From: Paracentrotus lividus
Lineage: Eukaryota > Echinodermata > Echinoidea > Camarodonta > Echinidae
Length of the DNA: 64,000 nucleotides
Direction: 5' to 3'
Assembly: GCA_940671915.1 (NCBI GenBank)
Contig: CALNVZ010003434.1
Coordinates: 9,823,904 to 9,887,903 of the forward strand
Shown here: piece after piece, positions 26,674 through 36,400 of the stretch
Layout of the letters: each line of letters starts with the position of its first letter
Numbering within the stretch: position 1 is the stretch's first letter
The notes under the pieces: generated by a model
The model's database searches: none
The model's input: only the letters and a program-made list of their open reading frames with translations
Told to the model about the DNA's origin: nothing
Translations under genes and position numbers: made by a program

Positions 26674-26852
26674 AGCAGGGGCCGTGGAGCACGGGGGGCT
26701 GCCCCCCACTTTTCTTCAGCAAGTATGTACAAAAACGCAAAAATGACCATAAATTTGTGATTTGTAGCCTGCTCACCCCCTCCGACCCCCCCCCCCCCTT
26801 TCAGCTCAGCCCCTCCACTTACAAAAAACGCTCTGCAGCCCCTGTGGAGGCT
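26674..26852. mobile_element. Short inverted-repeat element with AGGGGC ends
   Basis: The left end CAGGGGCCGTGGAGC is the near complement of the right end GCTCTGCAGCCCCTG. G and C homopolymers lie just inside each end (GGGGGG, and CCCC runs). There is no coding content. Confidence 0.6.
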
Positions 26853-27454
26853 ATGTGGTGAGCACACTTGACACAACGTGAAATTTGTTCTTTTAGTATC
26901 AGCAATCATATAATGTAAACGAAAATTGAGGTGGAGTTTTGAATATCTGAAGTATCACTTCCTTTCAAATCTTTGGGAAGTTATTTTTGAGTCATTACAA
27001 AAAACAAGATTATTTTCAACTGAAAATTTATGAATAAGCAACAAAAACAGACAGTGTGCAGCCTCAATCACATTGCTACTGTAAGGACCTTACTGTGTAT
27101 ACAAAACTGCAGTTTTGGCCATTTCTTTACTATTGGGTTTGTACAAAAATTGCCAAAGCAAACTGTTTTCTCCATGCTATACAGGCCCTGCTGTGGAAAT
27201 GGGACTGCAGCATTAGGATTAACTGAGATGCCTGGACAGACATAACCCCCTCCCCCACCCCCAGGAATACATCTATCATTACACCATGTATATTTTCTCA
27301 ACGCCTAATATAAAGCTTCACATCTATCTGAGTTGTAACATTTACACAACAATGCGAGTTCAATCTTCCCCTCTCTGCTCTCTGCTCCAGCACTTCTTAA
27401 TCCCTGTATATGTTGACTAGGGTATCACTTACACTTACAAAACGCCAGATCAAT

Positions 27455-27824
27455 TCGTCGACAAAGTCATGACGTCACGAGCAGGTCAACGGCTCGGAAC
27501 CATAGTAACGGGTTCACGCTACGATCAGCACAGCATCTGCTCACTACACCCACAATTTGTAATCGGCATTTTCCTTCTTTGGAAATCGAAAATAATTGCA
27601 ATGATGACTCTCACTAGTATGATTACAGTCTGCTGAAAAGCAATTCACCATATTTATATCCTATTTACGCAAAATTTTGAAGAAATCTCCGTCTAAAAAA
27701 TCGGTGTTTCGTGTCATATGTTTACTGCATGTATCAATTGCTTGCTAATGAAAGTGCGTGAACCATCGTCAGGGAAAGCTACTTGACCCATGCAGGAAGT
27801 GACGCGCTACTTTGTCGGCGAATA
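27455..27824. mobile_element. Inverted-repeat element nested in the tandem repeat
   Basis: The left end CGACAAAGTCATGACGTCAC and the complement of the right end (CGACAAAGTAGCGCGTCAC) match, and GGTCAA follows slightly further in on both sides. Flanking tandem-repeat sequence continues on the other side, which marks this as an insertion. Confidence 0.6.
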
Positions 27825-27889
27825 GTGAAAAAGTATCAAAGAAATGGCAATGAAGGGCTTTGGGGACTGGACATATATACCAAGATATA

Positions 27890-28113
27890 TACCGGACATG
27901 ATAGGGCAATCGGTTAGAGCGCCCGTAAAACGGTAGCCTTTCTTGTTTCATGAACGGGAGGTCGTGAGTTCGAAACCCGGCCGAGTCATACCAAAGACTT
28001 ACAAAAATGGTACCTAAAGTTGCCTTTTCATACAGGGCCTGCTGGGAGAACAGTTGTCAGAACTGAAGTGGCTACCCTGGGTAAATAAAACCATATTATT
28101 ATTATTATTATTA
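27890..28113 (+). mobile_element. tRNA-derived SINE with (ATT)n tail
   Basis: The head carries RNA polymerase III promoter boxes: A box ATCGGTTAGAGCGC and B box GGTCGTGAGTTCGAAACC. The body ends AACTGAAGTGGCTACCCTGG, followed by an AATAAA-like word and an ATT repeat. A 5'-truncated copy with the same 3' end lies at 40636-40785. The cloverleaf is degenerate and the element continues far past the tRNA-like part, so this is not a tRNA gene. Confidence 0.85.
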
Positions 28114-28503
28114 TAAGACCCTCTCCATTGTAAACTATGAACACTCCCATGCTTTGGTCACAACGCTACACCAGCTTCCTCTTGGCCAGTCATTCTTGTT
28201 TATATGTTGGTATACGTTGACTAGGTTTATCACTTCCAAGATGCCAGTTCCATAGTGAAAAAAGTTTCAAACAAGTGACAAAGAAGAACTTTGGGGACTG
28301 GACACATCTCCAACAGCCCCTCAATTACAAATTTTGTACACTTCTATTACTTGATCACAATACCACATTGATTACCTCTTGACCAGTCAGAGTCATTTCT
28401 TGTTCAAGTTCAATCTTGGGTTGTTCTAGGGTATTGCTTCCAAGAAACCAGCTCCATAGTGAAAAGAATATCAAAGTTCTGGATATGGCACCACAATGAA
28501 ATC

Positions 28504-31500
28504 TCAAGTATTCGCTCCGTTCATCGATGGTACCCCACCTACGTTCAAAGACGAACTCGCTGCTGCTGACGAAGTCGATGCTGATGCAGCTGATGAAGAT
28601 GACATCGATGATGATGATGCTGCAAGTGATGAGGAGCTCTTAGTCTTGAGTTGGGCATCAGCAATCTCAGCAAGGGCTTCTTGGATGCGGTGGAGCAGGA
28701 GCTCTCCTCTCTCTACGACCTCGCCCAGACGTTTGGCTGCTGTTTCGTTATCTTCCTCCAGTCGCTGGAGACTAGCATTCTAAAATGACAAGTGATGTGT
28801 GTTGTTGTCATTACACATTTAATTCTATCTATTTCAATACAAGTTTATTGTTTATGAATGGTAGTTTGTTTTGTAAAGAATTTGTTCATTTTTTTCTACA
28901 AACATTCCTTTAATAATTTAATAACATCATTTTAAAAAGAATGTAAAATCATTATGATTTGGATAGATTTTGAGATTTATTATGTCAACACAGGAATGAA
29001 ATAATTCATCTTTGTCCAATTAAATAATGATTTAATAGAAAAAGAAAACAAATAAGGAAATTTTAATAGAATATTGAAAGAGGAAAAGAAAGAGGGAGAA
29101 AGAATTTAATTAATACAGAAAAAATACTATTTGTTTTGCATTTCCAATTTTAGCAAATAGAAATAAAAATACCTGAGCCTCCTAATTTGTCTCTTCATAT
29201 TTCAAGTCATTCATAAAGCTCTTTGCAACTTATGAATGACTTCATGAACTGATATTTCTAGTATTGCAGGATTATTCAAATTATATGCCCAAAATGTATT
29301 TATGGAAAGAAAAACCTCTTCTTTCCTTATGATGAAAACACGACATTTGAAATAAAACATGGGAGATTTCTAAAATCACAAAATGATGAATTACCTGTAA
29401 TTCTACAGTAGATTCTTCACTAGGGAGTGAGTCTATGAGGACATCTATATCCTTAGCAGTCCTAGCAATAAGCTGAGCAAAGAGCTGAGTGTAATCTTCA
29501 TGATTAGGCTGCTGCTCTTGGGAGGCTGGAGATTAAAGTAGGATAAAATCAAATGTATTTTTTCTACTTTAATTATTATTTTTTCAATAACTATAATGAT
29601 TACATTATTATGATATTATAGTGTATTAATAAGATAAAACCATTTAAAACTAATAAATAGAAATATGAAATCCTTAACGTACATCTAATCATTTTGAACA
29701 TTGATAAGCTGGTATATCCTTGAAATTTAGAGCAGGCTCAATAATTGCAAAGTTGGATGCGTACTTTCTGCATTAATGTTCATTCTTTATGCAAATGACT
29801 GTAGGAGTGTCGATTCTGATGTCAAGATTTATAAATATGCGGACGATACTGTGATTTTAGGCTTGATTAAGGAGAATGATGAAAGGAAATACCGAACAAA
29901 TATAGAACATTTTATTGAATGGTGTAATGTCAACTTTCTTTACTTGAACCCGGTCAAAACGAAAGAATTGATTTTTGATTTTAGACTTTCCAAACAACAA
30001 ACTCAGTCGGTAAAAGTCAACAATGTGCACATCGATATAGTAAACAATCACAAATACTTAGGAACAATTATTGACGATAAGTTATGTTGGAGAGATGAAT
30101 GTAATGCTATTGTTTCAAAAGCACGATCACGCATGTATTTTTTAAGGAAACTTCGACAAGCGCACGTTCAAAAACCTTTACTAGGCTTGTTTTACAAATC
30201 TGTTGTTGAAAGTGTTCTATTATTCAACTGTGTCGTATGGTTCAATGCATGTAGGAAAAATGACTTTCAGAGAATGGAAAGGATTGTAAAGAGAGCGAGC
30301 ACGATTATTGGAGAGAGAAGAAGCTTGGGCGAAGAGTGCACTCAGAGGGTGATCCAAAAAGCAAAGGAAATTCTAGCTGACGAGGATCACCCTCTGAGTG
30401 ATAACTACAAGCCCATGCAATCGGGTAGACTGAGATCTCTTTCATGCCGTACCTCCCGGTACCTGAGGTCTTTCGTTCCAAGCTCGATTCGAGAACTAAA
30501 TAAATAATAAGAGTCTTCTCTCTCCAATGATCCTGTTTCTCTTTTTACACGATTATTAGACCGTTGAGAAAATGACAACTTATTATGTACCTTATAATTA
30601 TATTACAATAAGATACAATGACGAAATACGCTTTAAATCCATGTGCTAAGTATATCATTATGGGGTAACTGGTCTCCAACTACAATTTCTAGAGATACAT
30701 CGTTAAAAATTTAATGTTTGTATTTACACTGCAAAATTTGCGGGTTTTTCGGGGAGAGGGAGGGGGGGGGCGTATCTTTGTGTGTAAGATACTTTAAGCC
30801 CATATAGAATTGAATATCATTAAGGGACGTATTATGTTTCTATTTCGATTTTCGGGGTACATCGTCAAGTGTATATTTGTCTTATTTGTTATTTCACTTG
30901 TTTGTATTAATTTTCTTGTTTTGTTTTTTGTGTATATGCGAACAATCAAATTTTCCAAATGAACTAAGTACCTTGGACTTAATAAATAAATGAAATGAAA
31001 TGAAATGAAAAGGCAGTGCTTGCTTCAAGATATACACAGACACTGGCTTAAATTTGATCACTCTTTCGATCAATCGGGGGGGGGGGGGGGGGGGATGACA
31101 CTCTGTATTGTTATGTAATGTCCCCCAGATGAATGGGGGGGGTGGACACTTTGGGTATTGTTATGTAATGTCCCCCCAGATGAATAGCATTCTTTACGAA
31201 TTTACGACAGTGTGCACAGACCTGTAATCAATGCTGGTTTCAGAAAACAAGATTTGTGTTCAAAACTTCAATTTTAATTAATGAGGTTCGGTCTGGATCA
31301 ACAGGACTCAAGTCCTAAGCCTACTGGGGTAACTTATTGTAATTGTATCAAATGTAATGTAATGTATTAAACCTACCTTGCTTTTCACATCCAGGAAACT
31401 TTGATGGCGGAGCACTCTGCTGAAGTACACCAATGCTGTTACACATGTGCTCTGCAAGCTACAAACGACAACAAAGAAGACATAAAATTAATGAAAAAAA

Positions 31501-32590
31501 CATGTGAGTGCCTTTTTTTTTCTGTCAATCTTTTTCATTCTTAGAATAAAATCTGCACCTTTATATATGAAAACTAGATTAAAAAACATCTTAATTTTTT
31601 ACTTGTCTAACATTAAGTAAAACATCAATATTCCAGACCCTAACTTAAAAAATGAAAAAGTTGAAATGTCTATTTTACATTCTTTTTTTTTTGTAATAAA
31701 CAATGTTGAAAAGAGAGAAAACAACACCATGCATTGACCAAAATATCTTCTTCTTCCAGTTTTCATATGTCAAAAATATATGGATATTAATTATGGCTAA
31801 TGTGCCAGCCTGAACAAGCTAAAAAAAAAGGTGCTAGTGCAGTTTAGCATCCCGCCGCGAGGGATCGCATGACATGAAGGGATAGGGTTGACGGCGACCC
31901 CCACGCACTAGGGTTAGGGTAGTAGGGTAGGGTGGTGTGTAGTGGATACCAAACTGCACTAGCGCCATAAAGAGTTGCCAAATTTTTATGATACAAGACG
32001 GCAGATGTCTTGGTCACATGACATGGCACTCATACTCATAGCTTTTGCAATTGACTATGAAATTAATTAGACCCTACTGGTATTTTTGTATGTAATCGTA
32101 CTTCGCTCATAATACGTTTTGATTAATTTAAATTACAAAAACACCTCTGATTTTTTTTTTTTTTTTTTTTCCAGGTAACTTGCCTGGGTCTGCCTTTCTT
32201 TCAATTGTTCAACTACTAGATCTAACTTAGACCTATATTAAGCTAACAAATAACATCAACAGCACACTGATATGCGATAAAGTTCACAGGAATAACTTGA
32301 ATACATGAAGAGCCTGAACTGAAACAAACATAACAGAGCAAAGACACAGGAAAGAGAAATTTGTTTTTATCATTCACAATTCACAGCACAAAAATGAACG
32401 CCTGGGATCAGCTGGAAAAACTGATAAATTTTGACCTCCATCTTTTCGTTCAAGTATCCGCTTTTAATATTTTAACTTTTATAAAATCAATGAAGCAAAT
32501 GTAATGCATCAAATTGTAAGAAAATATAGTGAAAATGGTTCACATTACCTGATTTACAGCGTCTTGAAGTTGCGTTACTCTGTCTGCCAT
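28504..32590 (-). CDS. MED21: Mediator complex subunit 21
   Basis: Exons in transcript order: 32549-32590, 31377-31458, 29395-29525, 28504-28779; phases agree and give 176 aa. The product starts [20 protein letters not shown] and contains the hallmark blocks [20 protein letters not shown] and [11 protein letters not shown], followed by a helix ending [13 protein letters not shown]. These are near-identical in kind to vertebrate MED21. MED21 is a nuclear subunit of the Mediator middle module; it forms a long coiled coil with MED7 and is needed for RNA polymerase II transcription. The last 50 or so residues are a Ser/Ala-rich low-complexity tail, longer than the short tail of the 144-aa human protein. 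The ATG has a good context (A at -3, G at +4). It is divergent from GDPD1 with 138 bp between start codons. Intron 2 contains a truncated LINE in the opposite orientation. Confidence 0.97.
29754..31010 (+). mobile_element. 5'-truncated non-LTR retrotransposon (LINE, CR1/L2-like)
   Basis: An open frame from 29754 to the stop at 30507 encodes the C-terminal part of a reverse transcriptase: [18 protein letters not shown], the catalytic [34 protein letters not shown], then a thumb region ending SRTSRYLRS-type (here [19 protein letters not shown]). It is followed by about 490 bp of 3' UTR and a TGAAA microsatellite tail (about 30988-31010). Everything upstream of the palm motifs is missing, as is usual for LINE 5' truncation. 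The 3' half of the frame is intact, suggesting a fairly young insertion. It lies inside MED21 intron 2, antisense to the gene. Confidence 0.9.
31075..31190. repeat. Tandem duplication of about 60 bp with poly-G runs
   Basis: TATTGTTATGTAATGTCCCCC followed by AGATGAAT occurs twice, each preceded by a run of G. It lies just past the LINE tail in MED21 intron 2. Confidence 0.75.
31829..31971. mobile_element. Short inverted-repeat element containing a G-quadruplex-type motif
   Basis: GTGCTAGTGCAGTTTAGCATC at the left is complementary to GATACCAAACTGCACTAGCGC at the right. The interior, at 31911-31932, holds four GGG runs with loops of 3, 5 and 2 bases on the plus strand. It lies in MED21 intron 2, close upstream of exon 2 as drawn on the plus strand. 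Confidence 0.65.
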
Positions 32591-32728
32591 TTCTGTAATT
32601 TTCTCGTCTTGTCCACCCTGAACAACAGATGGCGCTAATCAAGTTGCAAAGTCATTGATTGATTGCGTAACACTATTAAGAAGTCTCAAGGAAATTTCAC
32701 TCGGGATTTTCTGCTTTTTGCTCTCAAA
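32591..32728. promoter_or_regulatory. Shared bidirectional promoter of MED21 and GDPD1
   Basis: Only 138 bp separate the start codons of two divergently transcribed genes, so both promoters and both 5' UTRs must fit here or overlap the coding exons, unless upstream non-coding exons exist. No TATA box is evident. Possible factor sites are the word CAGATGGCGC (YY1-like on the opposite strand) and ATTGCGTAAC (C/EBP or PAR-bZIP-like). These site names are inference from sequence alone. Confidence 0.7.
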
Positions 32729-33437
32729 ATGAGTACTCTTGCATATGCTATACCGTTGTCTCTGTTCGGTGGATACGTTGTTGTGTCTGCTGTATTATTC
32801 AGGTTTCCGACATTGATCCATTTGAAGAAGAAATCCAGATTTACTGCAAAGCTCATTGCCCACAGAGGAGGTAAGCGATCGAGCGAGAATCAGACTATTT
32901 TGTCCCCGTAACTCTGGGGTTGGAATTGTTACCGGCTCGCAGATAATCAAGGCCAAGCGCCAAGGGGGCGTGATTGATGTGCAAATGATGGCAGTACACC
33001 AGACCTGCATAAATTTAACTTTATATATCTATATTGTTTCTGCAGACAAATTATTTAAAATTTAATAAAAGAGAGAGAAATTAATCTGATGATAAACTTT
33101 TCACACGTAGATTCTAATGTTATTGTATGTCCCTATGACTTTGTAAATAAAAAAGTTGGGAGTTGTAGATAATTGATTTGTAACGTAATGTGATCTGTCT
33201 CTTTGGACTAACAGGTGCAGCTGAAAATTTTGAAAACACCATCACAGCTTTCAAACAGTGAGTAGATGGCACTGACAATTACTTTATGAAATCACAAATA
33301 AAGCAATTTATGACAAACAAAAATCATTCAAATTAAAAATCCTTTTTTTTTTTTTTTTTTTTTGCGCATCCTCTTTATCATCAATCCATCAGTCATCATC
33401 ATCATCGTGACATCATATCATCATCATCTTTATCATT

Positions 33438-33472
<35 letters not shown>

Positions 33473-36400
33473 ATAATCACCATGCACCATCATCAGTCAT
33501 CATCATCATCATCTCATCATCATCATTCATCAGTCATCATCATCACCATCATCATCTTTATCAATCATCACCATCACCATTTTATCCTCCTCCTCCTCAT
33601 CCTTCTCCTCCTCCTTGTCCTCTCTCTCCTCCTCCTCCCCTCCACTCTCTCTCCTGCTCCCTCCTCCTCCCTCTCTTCCTCCTCCTCCTCCTCCTCCTCC
33701 TCCCTCCCCTCCTCTCCCCTCCTCCATCTCTTTCCTCCTCCTCATCCTCCTCCTCCTCCTCTCATCATCATCACATCATCACCATCATTGTCATCATTAT
33801 CAATCATCACCATCATCATCATCATCAATCATCACATCACCATTTATCCTCCTCCTTCACCTCCTCCTCCTCATCACCACCACCTCCTCCTCCTCCTCCT
33901 CTCTCCCCCTCCTCCTCCTCCTCAATTATCATCATCACCATCATCATTTCAATCATCACCATCATCATCATTATCAATCATCACCATCACCATTTTATCC
34001 TCCCCTCCCTCCTCCTCCTCCTCCCACCCCTCCTCCTTCACCTCCTCCACCTCCTCCTTCTCCTCTCCTTCTCCCTCCTCCTCTCCTCCTCCCCCTCCTC
34101 CTCCTCCTCCCCCCCTTCCCTCCCCCTCCTCCTCCTCCTCCTCCTCCACCTCCTCCTCCACTCCTCCTCCTCCTCCTCCTCCTCCTCTCCTTCCTCCTCC
34201 TCCCTCCTCCCCTCCTCCCCCCTTCTCCCTCCTCCTCCTCTCTCCTCTCCTCTCTCCTCCTCCACCTCCCCACCTCCTCCTCCTCCTCCTCCTCCTCCTC
34301 CTCTCTCCTCCTCCTCCCCTCCTCCTCCTCCTCTCTCCTCCTCCTCCTCCTTCTCTCCTCCTCCTCCTCCTCTCCTCCTCCTCCCTCCTCCTCCTCCTCC
34401 TCCTCCTCATCATCATCATCATCACAACCACAATTACCAAAATATATTATACATGTGTATGTGGATAAAGACATCCTCTCCTTTGGCCAAAATCATAAAC
34501 TAAAGTAAATCTTGTCTCCATTTTTATCCCTTTCTCTTGAAGTGCAAGAAGCGTCGGCATGGAGATGTTGGAGTTAGATTGTCAGATGACCAAAGATAAA
34601 CAGATAGTGGTTTCCCATGACGACCATTTAGACAGGTCATCTGGTTTAGACATGCTTATACAGGATACCAATTATGAGGTGATTGTACCCTATAATATGA
34701 GAGTATAAATTTACTACTTGTACTTGTAGTTTTAAATATTATATTTTAATATTAATTAACAATAATAACATGTAGTGTATAAAGTGTACTTATATTTATT
34801 CATGATTAAATTTGAATAATATGTTTCATGTTACAGAGATAATTACTGAACTATATATACATTCTATTTTTACAATGAGAATGACATTTGTTCCTGCTGA
34901 GTATGCAGACATTTAGACCAGGAGAATTTATCGTGATCATCTAACACCATTGTTACTATGCTTAGAATCTTTTTATAATTATTTTTTCAAAAAAAAATCA
35001 AATTAGGTAAAATGGTCATTGATTCATTATTTTCTAGATAACAATCTGTTGTAGATTATACTGATTGCAAATTATTATATATCACATTAAAATATATTCA
35101 ACATACTTGCTGGAATTCAATTTTTTCAGGCTTTTTGTCCTTTTTTCCTTTTTTTCTAGCTTTCTAATAACATTTAGTAATTAGATGTCAGTGTATGTTT
35201 TACACTTATGAATGGACTAAGTTTCATTTTGATTGATGTATTTTTGTTTAACTATTTTGTCTTATTTTAGGATTTACCTTGTTATTCCTGTCCATTGAAA
35301 GTAACATTCACAAAAGGTAAGAAATTGTTATTATTAAAAACCTGGGCATGTATTAAATAATTTTGATATCATAATTCTTATCCATGGCCATTGCCGGGGA
35401 GGGGGGGGGGGGTCGGAGACTGATGGAAGACTGACCCGCTTCACAGACTGAACCCTTCTCCTATGGCATATAAATAATGACTTGATGACTGAAGGGCGAA
35501 AGTTATTAACGTCTACCCCCCCCCCCATTCCATTAATATTCTGATATGAATGTATTGATTGTAAATTAGTATGATCATCCAAGTGACCTGTACTATAAAA
35601 CTACACTGCTCAGGGCATATTTGAGTAGTTAAGGACTTGAGGTGGTGCTAAGGCTGCTGGTTTATGTTGGCCTTAATTTTACCAGGTATTTTTTTTAATG
35701 ATATTTTCTATGATGCAGATGCAGTTTGTTCATCAGAATGTCCAGACAGAAAGATGCCACTTCTGAAAGAGGTCTTTGAAGAGTTTAAAGACTTTCCTAT
35801 TAACTTGGATATCAAGAGGAACGATGATGAATTAATAGATGGGGTGAGCACTCGGTGTAATCAGCACACTTACAATTAAATATACAGAGAGAGAGAGAGA
35901 TTATTTGTTCAATTCTTCTCAAATTTTGATTTATCTGTTTCTTTGATTTGTCTGTTTTATACAACTTAACTTCTGGTTCCCAATATTTCATTCTCCTTCA
36001 AAAATGAATATGGTTGTTCCAGAAAGAGAGAGAGAGATACAAACTGAGGATTAGATGAGAGCAGTTATAATGATTATGTAAGGAAAAAACCCACAGAGGA
36101 TAAAAAATACAGAAGCAGGAAATTACAATTCTTTTTATAATCAACACTCTAAGGAAATCTTTAACTCTTTACGTGCCGGATGCATGATACGTAGCCTACT
36201 GCTCGGTGCCATACTCATGCTTGCTCGCCTACTATTGACTGCTTAATCCATGCTTTGTTTTCTACCCTCCCCTGCATCGTGCATGATTGCGCACATTCGG
36301 AATAACGTTGATTGATTACGCCGATTCTATTGTTCTGCGCACTGCACACTCACAGGTTAATCCGCTTTATTCTGCGGCGGGCACATCCGGCTTTTAATTG

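Larger units (their letters stand above)
27359..28480. repeat. Tandem repeat of about 180 bp, split by two insertions
   Basis: Three diverged units share CCATAGTGAAAA, TTTGGGGACTGGACA and GACTAGGGTATCACTT type words (27359-27445 plus 27825-27888, 28117-28310, 28320-28480). The first unit is interrupted by an inverted-repeat element (about 27455-27824), and a SINE separates the first and second units. The last unit runs to within about 25 bp of the MED21 stop, so the array probably forms part of the MED21 3' UTR. Confidence 0.65.
21924..28503. other. Intergenic region between the PhnD-like gene and MED21 (tail to tail)
   Basis: No exon is supported. It is mostly featureless AT-rich sequence (22180-25040 and 25200-26670), with several MITEs, a tRNA-derived SINE and a tandem repeat of about 180 bp near 27360-28480. 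The two genes converge here, so both 3' UTRs must lie inside it. I saw no strong AATAAA close behind the PhnD-like stop, and none on the minus strand close behind MED21. Confidence 0.6.

Noticed and set aside
27890-27995. Possible tRNA gene
   Set aside because: A and B boxes are present, but the body continues into a SINE with an ATT tail and the cloverleaf is poor.
28496-28783. Plus-strand frame of 95 aa rich in Asp/Ala
   Set aside because: Antisense of MED21 exon 4, which has the conserved protein on the minus strand.
31905-31935. Telomere-like GGGTTAGGG
   Set aside because: Only one GGGTTAGGG step, within a MITE; not a telomeric array.
33362-34508. Very long plus- and minus-strand open frames (up to 368 aa)
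   Set aside because: They are the compound ATC/CTC microsatellite read in all frames: Ser, Pro, Leu, His or Glu/Arg/Gly runs inside GDPD1 intron 2.
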